Below the pieces are notes generated by a model. That model made no database searches. It saw only the letters and a list, made by a program, of their open reading frames with translations, and was not told the DNA's origin. The position numbers and the translations under genes were made by a program. A stretch of 64,000 bases of DNA. Origin: DAISKN01 sp963716925. GTDB taxonomy: Bacteria; Acidobacteriota; Vicinamibacteria; Marinacidobacterales; SMYC01. Numbering within the stretch: the first letter of the stretch is position 1; each line of letters starts with the position of its first letter. The DNA is taken from positions 124,001 to 188,000 of the forward strand of contig CAVQUX010000006.1 in the NCBI GenBank assembly GCA_963716925.1, written 5' to 3'. This document shows, piece after piece, positions 1 through 9,363 of this stretch.

Positions 1-1133
1 AAATGGCAGCCGAAGATGCCCGCGGTCGCGGTGAAGCTGCTCACGAGAATCGCGACGTGGGGGGTGCGCCAGCGCGGGTGAATCCTCGAGACCGATCGAA
101 AGAAGATGCCGTCCTCTGCCCAGGCGAACATCAACCTCGACACCGCGAGCATCATGCCGGGAAGGCTGTTGAAGAGGGCGACGGAGGAAAAGCCGACGAT
201 GGCCACGGTCCAGGCGGGCGCGAGGAGGTAGCCGAGCAGTCCCGGTGCCGTGAGGTCGCTCGTCGCGGCCCTTTCGGCGATGTAGTACCACGGAACCGCG
301 TGGTAGACCGCAGCGGTGAACAGAAGGTAGAACGCGCCTACCGAGAGGATGGAGATCCCGGTGGCGAGAGGAAGGGTGACGTGCGGGTTCCTCGCTTCGC
401 TACCCGTCTGGGCGATGGAGTCGAACCCGATGAATGACGAGAACAGGATAGCGACGCCCGCGAGTAGAGCTCCGAGAGGAAGCGTCCCGGAGGCGACGGC
501 TTCGACCTGAACGCCGTCCCGGGCGGCGACGGCCGCGAGGAAATCGCCCTGGTCGTAGGCGAAGCCGGTCGCGATCACGATGGCGCCTCCGAGAAGACCG
601 AGCACCATGAGCACGATCATCGCCCGTTCGTACGTCTTGATTCCGATGAGGTTCAGCCAGGTCGAGCTCCAGAGGAAGGCGAGCGCCAGGGCGAGACGCA
701 CCGGGCCTCGTTCCATCATCGCCGCCGCCCCCGTGAACCCGAACGACTGCGCGATATCGCGAACGAAAGGGACGAGCACGTAGGCGACGACCCCCATGGC
801 GAACGAAAGCCCCAGCCATTGCGAGAAGCTGGCGACGAGGCCGAGGTAGGGATGGAGGCTCCGGCTCGCGTAGACGTAGCTTCCCCCCGCCCGAGGCATC
901 GCCGACGCCATGGCGGCGTAGGAGAGCGCCGCCAGCACCGCCGGGACCATGGCGAGGGCAAAGGCCCCGGTGACGTTCGGGCCGATGCCGGGCACGTTGC
1001 GCTGCACCATGATGGGGATGACGTTGATCCCTGCGCCGACCATCGAGCAGACGCCGGTCGCGACCAGACCCAGGAGTCCCATCTCCCGCGCCAGCGTGCC
1101 GCCGCCCGAAGGATGCCCGACTTCAGCCGCCAT
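1..1133 (-). CDS. APC-family amino acid permease (partial, 3' end outside window)
   Basis: About 377 codons are visible before the gene runs off the left edge. The protein is a polytopic inner-membrane transporter. Near the N-terminus it has the glycine-rich unwound helix typical of the amino acid-polyamine-organocation family (GVCSMVGAGINVIP), followed by about nine hydrophobic segments. A middle FIGFDSIAQTGSEARNP stretch matches the conserved 'GFD..A..AEE..NP' region of APC permeases. The ATG at 1133 is preceded by a GAGGAAGAGAGG ribosome-binding site. The gene is divergent from the S9 peptidase at 1234, so it may import amino acids released by the neighbouring peptidases (inference). The substrate cannot be read from sequence. 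Confidence 0.85.
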   Translation of the reverse strand, partial: MAAEVGHPSGGGTLAREMGLLGLVATGVCSMVGAGINVIPIMVQRNVPGIGPNVTGAFALAMVPAVLAALSYAAMASAMPRAGGSYVYASRSLHPYLGLVASFSQWLGLSFAMGVVAYVLVPFVRDIAQSFGFTGAAAMMERGPVRLALALAFLWSSTWLNLIGIKTYERAMIVLMVLGLLGGAIVIATGFAYDQGDFLAAVAARDGVQVEAVASGTLPLGALLAGVAILFSSFIGFDSIAQTGSEARNPHVTLPLATGISILSVGAFYLLFTAAVYHAVPWYYIAERAATSDLTAPGLLGYLLAPAWTVAIVGFSSVALFNSLPGMMLAVSRLMFAWAEDGIFFRSVSRIHPRWRTPHVAILVSSFTATAGIFGCH

Positions 1134-1169
1134 TCACGGACCTCTCTTCCTCGGGGAATGAAAAAAACA

Positions 1170-1199
1170 TTGACGCGGTCGACGGCCGCGAAGTATACG
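1170..1199 (+). promoter_or_regulatory. candidate sigma-70 promoter for the first S9 peptidase
   Basis: TTGACG at 1170-1175 and TATACG at 1194-1199 are separated by 18 bp. A start near 1206 would give a leader of about 28 nt containing the GGAAGG site before the ATG at 1234. Found by eye only. Confidence 0.45.
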
Positions 1200-1233
1200 G
1201 CCTCCGTCCGGGAATCGACTCAGGAAGGTGAGA

Positions 1234-3480
1234 ATGATCTTCGCAAGGCGTTCGGTATTGGCGATCGCCGCCGCCCTCGCGGCGCCGGCTGCGGGAAAAG
1301 AGCTGACCCTCGATCGTATCACCGCGCTTCCCGCGCTCACGGGAACCGCGCCGGTTCGTCCCGTTTGGTCTCCCGACAGCCGGCGAATCGCATTTCTCTG
1401 GAACGATCACGCGATGCCCTTCCGGGACGTCTGGATGGCGGACGCGGAGTCCGTTGCTCCTCGCCGGATTACCGATCTCGACCGGACGGGAGGCGACGCT
1501 GCGAGCGGAAGCGACCCGTCCGGTCAGGATCCTCTCGCGGCTCTGACGCAAGCCTTCGCGGAACGGACCCGGGGAGGCGTTTCCGACCTGGTCTGGACTC
1601 CCGATGGAAGCGCTCTGATATTCGTCTTCGAGGGAAACCTCTTTCGCGTGGGCTCGGAGGGCGGAGTGACGGAGCAGCTCTCCGTCTCCCGCGCGTCCCG
1701 GAGCCAGCTCGCTTTCTCCCCCGACGGAGCGTTCCTTTCCTGGGTCGAGGAGGGAGACCTCTGGCTCTGGAATCAGAGCGAGCCAGGAGCGGGTCCGGAC
1801 GACCCTGATCGGCGCGCCCGCGATCGGCGTGGTGCCGGGCGCGCGTTACGGCCGGCTCGATCGAGAGATCGCCTCCTACCGGTGGTCTCCCGACAGCCGG
1901 CACCTGGCGCTCGAGATCGAAGACCGTACGAACGTGCGGAAAGAGCCCATCCCCAACTACCTCGGGGAGGCCACTCACACCCGCTACCTGCGCCGGGACT
2001 ACCCCGGCGAGAACGACTTCGTGCGCGCCGTCGAGGTCTATTCCGTCGGCGACGCGAAGCGGGTGCGACCGGAGCTCGGGGATTTCACCCATCGACTCGT
2101 CAACTCCTACGGCTGGTCTCCGGAGGGTCCGCTCCGTCTCTTCGTCGATCAGGTATCCCAGGACGCCGTCCATCGATGGCTCTGGCTCTTCAACCCGGAG
2201 GACGGCTCCTTGCGGGAGCTCTGGCACGACGAGCGCGAAACGCGAAACTCGGCGCGGCTCACGAGCTCGCTCTGGCGAAGCGACGGCGCCGCGATTCTGT
2301 TCACGAGCGACCGGAACGGACGGCATCACCTCCATTCGATCACGGTCGCGGACGGGACCGTTCGCCAATTGACCGAGGGAGAGTGGAGCGTGGTGTCCCC
2401 GGCCTTCGGCGGCCCGTGGGTCGACGTGTCGGCGCGAACGCGCGAGGTCTTCTTTCGTCGCGACCCGGAAGAACCCGCACGAGCGCCAGGTCTATCGGAT
2501 GCCCGAATCGGGCGGCCTCCGATCCAGGTGACTTCGCTTCCCGGAGTGCACTCTCCGACGCTCTCGCCCGGACGGAACGAAGCTGGCGCTTCTGCATTCG
2601 AACGACGTCACGCCCCCGGAGCTCTACTCGATCGACGCCGCGGGAGGCGGCGCCGAACGGCGGATCACCCAGGTCTCCTCCGGCGGAGTTCGAGGAGTAC
2701 GACTGGGTCGAAGCGCGCTACGTGACCTTTCCGAGCGGCGTCGACGGAACCACGATCCACGGACGTCTTCAAGAGCCGGCGAAGCTCGATCGCGGCAAGA
2801 AGTATCCCGCGATCCTCGGGCCCGTGTACTCCAACACCGTCCGGAATCAATGGCCCGGCCTCACCGGCGCCTTTCAGCAGTACCTGGTCGAGCGCGGCTA
2901 CCTCGTGCTCCAGGTCGACATCCGCGGGAGCAGCGGCTACGGGCGGAAGTTCCGCGAGGATCTCTTCCTCGACTACGGCGGCATCGACGTGGAGGACCTG
3001 GCGAGCGGCGCCGCCTATCTGAAGTCGCTCCCCTACGTCGACCCCGACCGCGTGGGCATCTGGGGATGGAGCTACGGGGGTCTTCTGACCACGATGTCGC
3101 TCTTCAAGAAACCGGGCGTCTACGCGGCCGGAGTCGCGGGAGCTCCGGCCACGAACGTCTGGCACGCGCTCACCGGACAGGTCGAGAATCTGCGCCGGCC
3201 CGACACTCACCCCGAGGCGTACCGCAAGAGCTCCGCGGCGTCCTACGGAGAAGACCTGGCCGATCCCCTGATGATCATTCATGGTCTTCAGGACGACGTC
3301 GTGCTCTTCAAGGACTCGGTGACTCTCGCGGAAAAGCTGATGATGCTGGGGAAGAACTTCGATTTCGTGATTCTTCCCTCGTCCACCCATAGCTACGGGC
3401 TCAAGGACTACGTCGCCCGATTCGTGCTGACGAAGGTGGCGGAGCACTTCGATCGTCACCTCGGCCCCGGCCCGCGGTGA
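1234..3480 (+). pseudogene. S9-family prolyl oligopeptidase / DPP-IV-like peptidase, disrupted by five frameshifts
   Basis: Read through its frameshifts this is a secreted serine peptidase of about 750 residues: signal peptide, WD40-like beta-propeller repeats (several 'WSPDS' and 'SPDG' blades), and a C-terminal alpha/beta-hydrolase domain. The triad is visible: Ser in GWSYGG (about nt 3060-3080), Asp in HGLQDD, His in SSTHSYG. Comparison with the two intact paralogues at 10887-13118 and 13115-15295 places frame changes near 1783, 2450, 2517, 2570 and 2675. Four fit one extra base and one fits a missing base; together they restore the frame. The 5' third and the whole catalytic domain are open. 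ATG 1234 (GGAAGG upstream) is preferred over GTG 1228. It is either a decaying paralogue or an error-rich stretch; I cannot decide from the sequence. Confidence 0.8.
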
Positions 3481-3590
3481 AAATTCGAACGCAATCTCTC
3501 ATGCCGCGCGGCAGCAACCGGAACGATGAAAATGGTCTCCAGACGCGTGGATATGCGCCTTGGCCACGGGATTGGAAGAAGGGAATGGAA

Positions 3591-3670
3591 CGCAAAGGCG
3601 CAAAGACGCGAAGACGCAAAGAAATCCCCCTTTCTTCTTTGCGCCTTTGCGCCTTTGCGTCTTTGCGTTA
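3591..3670. repeat. intergenic inverted repeat built from GCAAAGACGC-like units
   Basis: The left arm (about 3591-3622) carries CGCAAAGGCGCAAAGACGCG and further CGCAAAG units. The right arm (about 3634-3670) carries the same units in reverse complement. The imperfect dyad lies between two convergent genes and could form a long hairpin acting as a bidirectional terminator (inference). Confidence 0.6.
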
Positions 3671-3728
3671 AAACTCCTCCCCTCCTCAAGCTCACCTCGC
3701 CGCGACCAAAGGCAGGGGTAATTTTCGA

Positions 3729-3807
3729 GGCAAAGGGCAAGGACGCAAAGACAAGAACAATTTATGTTCTTCTTCGCGCCCTTGCGTTCCTTCGCGCCTT
3801 TGCGTTG
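3729..3807. repeat. second GCAAAGACGC-like inverted repeat
   Basis: A shorter, more diverged copy of the preceding element. The left arm (about 3729-3752) has GGCAAAGGGCAAGGACGCAA; the right arm (3773-3807) has complementary TTCGCGCC/TTGCGTT units. It ends a few bases before the stop codon of the TonB receptor gene. Together the two elements fill most of the 334-bp gap 3481-3814, which holds no gene. Confidence 0.55.
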
Positions 3808-3814
3808 AAAGAGA

Positions 3815-6784
3815 TCAGAACCTCAGGATCACGCCGAGCTGGACCTGCCTCGGCAGGTACGGCTGGTTCGAGGAGCGACCCGGGCTGCCGAAACCGGTGC
3901 TTCCCAGGTTGGTGTTGAAGGTCGAGGGATCGAGGTTGTTGCGGTTGAACAGGTTGAACACCTCGAACGTGGGCTCGACGTGGACCTTCTCGCCCATGTA
4001 GGCCCTCCAGCCGACGCGAACGTCGACGCGGAAAACCGATTCGGTCCGGAACGCATTTCGCGGCACCCGTTCCCCGTCGGGGATCCCGAGGATTCCGCAG
4101 GCGCGGCTGAACCGGGGATCCAGGCCGCAGGTCGGCCGCGGAAGGAGTCCGCGGCCCTGAGGAGCGGTCGAGAAAAGGTCCTGACCGTTCGCCACCGTCC
4201 GTCTCGCCGTCCCCGAGGCCCCGTACACCAGCCCGCTGAAGACGAAGTTGTACGGCATCTCCCAGACCCAGTTCGCCGTGAACCGGTGGCGCTGGTCGTT
4301 GAGCGATGTCCCGTACTCGTCCTCGAGATCGAAGTTGTTGCTGGCGAAGGAGTCGAAGTCGTCCGTGCTGTCCTTGTTCTCGGAAAGAAGATACGTCCCG
4401 CCGAAGGACAACCGGTTGGTGAATCGCTTGGTCACGGCGAGGGACAGACCGTTATAGCGGGCGCTGGCCGCGTTCTGGACCTCCCAGATCTGGTTGAACT
4501 GCGGGTCGGGACGCCCCACGCCGGTCACCTGCCCCCCGAGCTCGACGAAGTTTCCGCTCCGGACGGGAAGCGCCCGATCGTTCGCCTGGTCGTAGAACAG
4601 GTTGGTGTCGACCGACTTGAACTGGTTGTCGCTCCTCTGATGAACGTAGTCGGCCTCGATCGCGATCGTCGGCGTGAGCTGATGCGCGACGCCGATGGAG
4701 TACGACCAGAGGTTCGGGATCTCCGTTCCCTCGGGATAGATGGTGACGTCGACAGGGACGCTCCCGATCTGATCCTGGAAATCCTCGAACGTCCTTCCGT
4801 CCAGGGGATCGGAGTTGAACCCGATGTCTCCCGTTTCGTTGAAAACGGTGACGTTGATCTCCTGCGGCCGATTCGATCTCTGAACGAGAAGGGCGATGTT
4901 CAGAAAGGCCTGGGAATAGAACACTCCCGCCCCGCCGCGGATGATGGTGTTGCCGTCTCCGCGCACGTCGTAGGCGAATCCCAGCCGGGGCTGCAGATTG
5001 TCCTTGTCGTTGCTGAAATCGGGCTGGAGGAACGTCCCCTCGGGATTGCTGTTCTCGAGCGAGCCGGTTTCCAGGTCGTAGCGAAGACCCAGGTTCAGGG
5101 TCAAGCGGTTGTTGATGGTCCAGTCGTCCTGGACGTAGCCGGACCAGAAGTTCTGCTCGGTATCGATGCTGGGCTCGCCGAGGTTCTGTGAGTATCGAAG
5201 CGCCGGCGGGAACTGGGACGTATCCCACTCGCCCTGGTTCTCAGAAGCGCAGCAGGTCTGAAGGTTCGGCGGATTCCGGTCGTAGAAGAAGTTCCCATTG
5301 GTCCCCGCCAGGAAGAAGCCCTGGAGCTGGGCCCTTTCGACGTATCCTCCGAACTTCAGGTTGTGCTGGCCCCCCTTCTCGAAGAAGACCGAGACGTCGT
5401 CTCGGAAGGAGTAGTAGTCGGGGTTCTCGAAGCCCCCGCCGGTGCTCCCGCCCAGGCTCGCCGCGGGAAACGTCTGCGTCGGACCGGCGGTGGTGAGCCG
5501 CGGGCTGATCGAGGGACCGACGACCTCCTCACCTCGCTTGCCGAAGAGCCGGTTCGTGTCCATTACGTTGAAGATGAACCCGTTGAACCACTTGTTGCCG
5601 AACACCGAGTCGAGCGACGCGTTGTAGCGGTTGATCCAGAAATCAAAGTCCAGAGACGACGCCGGCGACGTCGTGCCGCCGGTTCCGGAGGCTGGCTGCA
5701 ACCGGGTGGAGCGGTTGTACCGGAACGCGGCCCGGTGGTTCTGGTTGATTTGATGATCGCCGCGGATGAACCACAGGTTGCGGGTGTCGGTCCCATCGAC
5801 TTGGTTGGCGTCGACGGACGCGATCCCGGTGTTGGACGAAAGCGTCCGGGGCGTCGTCTGGTACTCGTAGCTGAAGAAGAAGTGCGTCTTCCCCTTGATG
5901 ATCGGACCGCCGAGCGTGAGCCCGGTCTGTTTGTTCTGATACAGAGGCTTCGCTTCGTTCTGGGGGGTCGACGGGTTGTCGGTCAGGAAGAATTCCTCCG
6001 CGTTCAGGGACTCGTCGCGGAAATAGAAGAAGCCGCTTCCCGAGATCTGGTCGGTTCCCGACTTGGTGACCGCCTGGGTGATGGAGGTGCCGCTCTGTCC
6101 GAACTGGGCGTCGAACTGGTTGGTCTTCACCTCGAACTCGGCGATGACCTCTTTCGAGAGCTTGATGTCGACGCCGCTCGAGGTCGAGCGGTTGTTGACG
6201 TCGGCGCCGTCGATGACCACCTTGTCCTGCCGGCCGAGGCCGATGCCCGCCTTCGGAGCCGAGTCCTGGGTGGTTTCCGATCCGTCGGACTTGATTCCCG
6301 CGGCCAGGATCGCGAAGCCCAGCCAGTCGCGGCCGAGAACCGGGAGTTGCTCCACCTGGATGTCCTGGATGGTGTCGGAGAGCTCGGACCGCGTGGTCTG
6401 GATGAGTGGCGTGGTCGCTTGTACGGTCACGACCTCGGCGACGCCGGCGAGCTCCATGGTGATGGTGAGCGTGGGGCGCCGGCCCACGTTCATCTCGAAG
6501 TTGTCCACTTTCACGGTGTTGAAGCCGCTGAGCGCGAACTCGAAGTTCCAGCGCCCGACCGGGAGCTGCGTAAAGGTGAACCGGCCCTCGCTGTCGGTGG
6601 TGGTCGAGCGAGTGACACCGACGCCGATTTGAGTCGCGGTGACGGTGACCCCGGGGAGCACGGCGCCGCTCGAGTCGGACACGGTGCCGACGATTTCGGT
6701 CGAGCCCACCTGGGCCAGAGCAGGGACTTTCGTCCAGGTCAGAAGAATGCCAAGAAGCAGAGCAGACATCCTGAGCCGTTTCAT
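3815..6784 (-). CDS. TonB-dependent receptor, Oar-like, with carboxypeptidase regulatory-like domain
   Basis: An outer-membrane protein of 989 residues. It has an N-terminal signal peptide (about 1-25), a CarboxypepD_reg-like beta-sandwich (about 30-115, 'GTVSDSSGAVLPGVTVTAT'), a plug region (about 120-230) and a long beta-barrel ending in an aromatic C-terminus (GVILRF). This architecture is typical of Oar-type receptors that are abundant in Acidobacteriota; no SusD partner is present. The ATG at 6784 (GGAGG upstream) is preferred over GTG 6802. The gene lies 131 bp downstream of a five-gene peptidase/amidohydrolase operon, which suggests uptake of peptides or other oligomers, but the ligand is not deducible. 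It probably has its own promoter. Confidence 0.9.
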   Translation of the reverse strand: MKRLRMSALLLGILLTWTKVPALAQVGSTEIVGTVSDSSGAVLPGVTVTATQIGVGVTRSTTTDSEGRFTFTQLPVGRWNFEFALSGFNTVKVDNFEMNVGRRPTLTITMELAGVAEVVTVQATTPLIQTTRSELSDTIQDIQVEQLPVLGRDWLGFAILAAGIKSDGSETTQDSAPKAGIGLGRQDKVVIDGADVNNRSTSSGVDIKLSKEVIAEFEVKTNQFDAQFGQSGTSITQAVTKSGTDQISGSGFFYFRDESLNAEEFFLTDNPSTPQNEAKPLYQNKQTGLTLGGPIIKGKTHFFFSYEYQTTPRTLSSNTGIASVDANQVDGTDTRNLWFIRGDHQINQNHRAAFRYNRSTRLQPASGTGGTTSPASSLDFDFWINRYNASLDSVFGNKWFNGFIFNVMDTNRLFGKRGEEVVGPSISPRLTTAGPTQTFPAASLGGSTGGGFENPDYYSFRDDVSVFFEKGGQHNLKFGGYVERAQLQGFFLAGTNGNFFYDRNPPNLQTCCASENQGEWDTSQFPPALRYSQNLGEPSIDTEQNFWSGYVQDDWTINNRLTLNLGLRYDLETGSLENSNPEGTFLQPDFSNDKDNLQPRLGFAYDVRGDGNTIIRGGAGVFYSQAFLNIALLVQRSNRPQEINVTVFNETGDIGFNSDPLDGRTFEDFQDQIGSVPVDVTIYPEGTEIPNLWSYSIGVAHQLTPTIAIEADYVHQRSDNQFKSVDTNLFYDQANDRALPVRSGNFVELGGQVTGVGRPDPQFNQIWEVQNAASARYNGLSLAVTKRFTNRLSFGGTYLLSENKDSTDDFDSFASNNFDLEDEYGTSLNDQRHRFTANWVWEMPYNFVFSGLVYGASGTARRTVANGQDLFSTAPQGRGLLPRPTCGLDPRFSRACGILGIPDGERVPRNAFRTESVFRVDVRVGWRAYMGEKVHVEPTFEVFNLFNRNNLDPSTFNTNLGSTGFGSPGRSSNQPYLPRQVQLGVILRF

Positions 6785-6872
6785 ACCGAGACTAACCTCC
6801 ACTCCATTCCATTCGTTCCCGAACCAAAATTTTGGACAGCCCCCGACGACGGTTACACAAGACGAGACACGT

Positions 6873-6901
6873 TCTTAACGTAGATGCTCTCGGGGAGTCA
6901 A
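6873..6901 (-). promoter_or_regulatory. candidate sigma-70 promoter for the TonB receptor
   Basis: On the minus strand TTGACT (6901-6896) and TTAAGA (6878-6873) are spaced by 17 bp. A start near 6866 would leave a leader of about 80 nt before the ATG at 6784. The -10 match is weak. Confidence 0.35.
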
Positions 6902-6915
6902 TATGATTTAACCGG

Positions 6916-7779
6916 TCATTGATGTTGGCGATCAAGAAATAGAACGACTTGCTGCGCGAAGCTCGGGTGGGCTAGCGCGCCGTGGTCCGCCCCCTCGATC
7001 ACCACCACCTCAAGATTGCTCATGACGTCTTTCAGACGATCGGTCTTCGGCTTTATCGGATCGTCGCTTCCGATGATCGCGAGAGCGGGTACCTTGTTCG
7101 CCCTCAAGCTCGCCTCGGGGACGGCGAAGGTGGCCCAACCGCGCATCACCGCGGCGAGAGCCAGCGGGTCGTTTCCTTCCATCATCCGGGCGTTGCGCTC
7201 TTCGATCTGCGCCTCGGGGACGGGAGGCACGCGCTTCGCCTCGAAGGCCCGCAGCATGAACTTGAAGTCCCCGGTTCTCTCCAACCCGTCGGCGATGTCG
7301 GGACCCGTGAGCTCGGCGATAGCGTAGTCGCCTTCGCGATACCAGCCCGAGCCGCCGATGACGAACGAGAGCAGCCTTTCGGGATTGAGCTCTCTCGCTT
7401 TGCCGGCGACGAAGCCGCCCATGGAGTAGCCGACGACGTGCGCCTTTTCGATTCCCAGGTGGTCGAGGAGGCGGATCACGTCCCGTCCCATCTCCGCGCC
7501 GTAAGCTTTCGGATCGTGTGGCTTCCCGCTGAGACCGTGTCCGCGGCAGTCGATGACGAGCGCCCGGTAGCCTGCCGCCGCGAGCTTCTCGGGAACTCCC
7601 GCGGCCTCCCAGCGCGACGCGTTCAGGGCGAAGCCGTGGATGAGCACCACCGGCGTTCCCGTCCCCCACTCCCGGTAGTGGATTTTCACTCCGTTCGAAT
7701 CGAACCAGCCGTCCTTGACCTCCGCCGCCGCTGGCGTCGAGAGCAAGAGCAGGCCGGCGAACAGGCGACGCATACTCAT
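6916..7779 (-). CDS. secreted alpha/beta-fold hydrolase
   Basis: A 287-residue protein with a short signal peptide (MSMRRLFAGLLLLSTPAAA). The oxyanion HGF motif is near residue 48, the nucleophile Ser lies in GYSMGG (about 119), a probable acid Asp in GSDDP (about 240) and His in GADHGALAHP (about 266). Length and motif order match typical esterase/epoxide-hydrolase-like enzymes; the substrate is unknown. It starts 8 nt downstream of the amidohydrolase at 7788-9353 and is the last gene of a tight operon with two amidohydrolases and two S9 peptidases, so it probably acts in the periplasm on the same class of compounds (inference). Confidence 0.88.
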   Translation of the reverse strand: MSMRRLFAGLLLLSTPAAAEVKDGWFDSNGVKIHYREWGTGTPVVLIHGFALNASRWEAAGVPEKLAAAGYRALVIDCRGHGLSGKPHDPKAYGAEMGRDVIRLLDHLGIEKAHVVGYSMGGFVAGKARELNPERLLSFVIGGSGWYREGDYAIAELTGPDIADGLERTGDFKFMLRAFEAKRVPPVPEAQIEERNARMMEGNDPLALAAVMRGWATFAVPEASLRANKVPALAIIGSDDPIKPKTDRLKDVMSNLEVVVIEGADHGALAHPSFAQQVVLFLDRQHQ

Positions 7780-7787
7780 AGAGCCTC

Positions 7788-9353
7788 CTACTTGTAGCGA
7801 ACGCCGCCCTTGATGACGGCGTAGACCCGCTTCATCGCCCGCATGTCGAGAAGGGGGTTGCCGGCGACCACGATGACGTCGGCGAGCTTTCCCTCCTCGA
7901 GGGTCCCGAGATCCCGTGAAAGCCCGAGCGCCTCGGCGCCGATGCGGGTGGAGGCCTCGATTGCCGCCATCGGCGTCATCCCCATCTCGACCATGTAGCG
8001 CATCTCGTTGGCGTTCGGGTCTTCCTGCTGGAAGTTGAGGAACGCGGGAGTATCGGTTCCCATGGAGAACTTCGCTCCGGCGCGGATGAACCGCCGCATG
8101 TTCTCCCGCGACGTCTCCCGCCGGCGCTGGAGATCGTCATAGGACGGCCCTCTCAAGCCGAAGGCGTCGGCGCGGTCGCCTTCCCCGCTCGCGCGGCGCG
8201 GACCGGCCTCGTAGATGGGTACCCCTCCCTCGGTGGGATTCCGTTTGTTGTGAAGCATCTTGTCGCGGTATCTCATGAGGAGCCGGTACTCCTTGGGCTC
8301 GACCGACATGATGTACAGGGTCTCTTCGAACCGATGGGGGTCGGCGGCACGCTCGGCGCCCGCGACCATCACCGTGAGCAGCGTATCGACGATGACGTCG
8401 TTCTTCACGTAGGCGTCGATGACGTCCTCGTCGATGAGCTCGTGGCCGTAGAACGGGTGCTCGAGAGTATCGACGTCGAAGCCCGTCATGCGGCGCAGTC
8501 CCTGGTTGTGCCCGCCGCAGTGCACGTCGACGATCTTCCCCGCTTTGTGGGCCTTGTCGATGATGCGCTTCAGCTCCTCGTCGGTGAAGTCGTTCCTGCC
8601 GTCGAAGACTTCCTCCGACATGTAGAGCTTCCAGTAGTTGAAGTCGGGTCCGAGGTAGGGGTCGGTGTCCGCCTCGATGTCGTCGATGACGTTGTAGGCG
8701 AACTCGTTCCGCATCCACTCCACCGCTTCCTTGGGAGTGTTGCTGGACTTCACGTAGTGATCGAAGTGCGCCTGGCTCGTGAACAGCGCTCCGCCGAGAA
8801 AGATGCGCGGGCCCGGGATCTCCCCGCGCTCGATCGCGTGCTTCACCGGCAGGAGCTGCTTCGCCGGTCCGCTGGTCTGCCTCATGCTGGTGACTCCCTG
8901 CATGAGGTACACGAACGCTCTCTGGGGCATCCGCGACCAGGTCTCCTCCCATCGCCCCTTGATCTGGTCGAGCGTAAGGTTCGCCGTCGGCGACGGGTAC
9001 ATCGGGTTGAGCTGGATGTGCTGGTTGGAATTGATGAGACCGGGCATGATGGTCATGTCGGTCGCATCGATCACCTGAGCGCCCTCGGGGATCCGGACCT
9101 CCCGGCTCGGCGCGATGCGCGTGATGCGCTCACCCTCGATGAGGACGGTGAAGTCCAGCTTGGGAGCGGCCCCGGTGGCGTCGATGAGCGCTCCCCCGAC
9201 GATGGCGATGGGGCGCTCGGGGCGAAACGGCGGCTCCTGCGGTCCGAAGATTTCCTGCGGCCGCTGGGCGCCCACGACTCCCGCCACGGCGAAGACGGTG
9301 GCCAGGAGAACACCCGCGAGAAACGGTGACGCGAAGCTCGACTCAGCGCTCAT
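7788..9353 (-). CDS. secreted amidohydrolase-superfamily protein with NxNxH in place of DxHxH
   Basis: 521 residues with a signal peptide. The start ATG 9353 is preceded by GGAGAAAGAG. The TIM-barrel amidohydrolase fold is indicated by GGALIDATGAAP, PGLI and the C-terminal LGTLEEGKLADVIVV block. The first metal motif reads GLINSNQHIQL, so the first His of the usual DxHxH is Asn while the second is kept. Later ligands look present: VHCGGH, TLEHPFYGHE and GTDTPAF. A close paralogue lies 10 bp upstream with the same substitution. Loss of the first His is known in some superfamily members (E. coli NagA uses QxN and one metal). Substrate unknown; peptide or cyclic-amide hydrolysis fits the context. 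The protein could also be a non-catalytic paralogue. Confidence 0.88.
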   Translation of the reverse strand: MSAESSFASPFLAGVLLATVFAVAGVVGAQRPQEIFGPQEPPFRPERPIAIVGGALIDATGAAPKLDFTVLIEGERITRIAPSREVRIPEGAQVIDATDMTIMPGLINSNQHIQLNPMYPSPTANLTLDQIKGRWEETWSRMPQRAFVYLMQGVTSMRQTSGPAKQLLPVKHAIERGEIPGPRIFLGGALFTSQAHFDHYVKSSNTPKEAVEWMRNEFAYNVIDDIEADTDPYLGPDFNYWKLYMSEEVFDGRNDFTDEELKRIIDKAHKAGKIVDVHCGGHNQGLRRMTGFDVDTLEHPFYGHELIDEDVIDAYVKNDVIVDTLLTVMVAGAERAADPHRFEETLYIMSVEPKEYRLLMRYRDKMLHNKRNPTEGGVPIYEAGPRRASGEGDRADAFGLRGPSYDDLQRRRETSRENMRRFIRAGAKFSMGTDTPAFLNFQQEDPNANEMRYMVEMGMTPMAAIEASTRIGAEALGLSRDLGTLEEGKLADVIVVAGNPLLDMRAMKRVYAVIKGGVRYK

Positions 9354-9363
9354 CTCTTTCTCC

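Noticed and set aside
3591..3807. CRISPR-like repeats
   Set aside because: Units are short, degenerate and contiguous, without regular spacers, and no cas gene is near.
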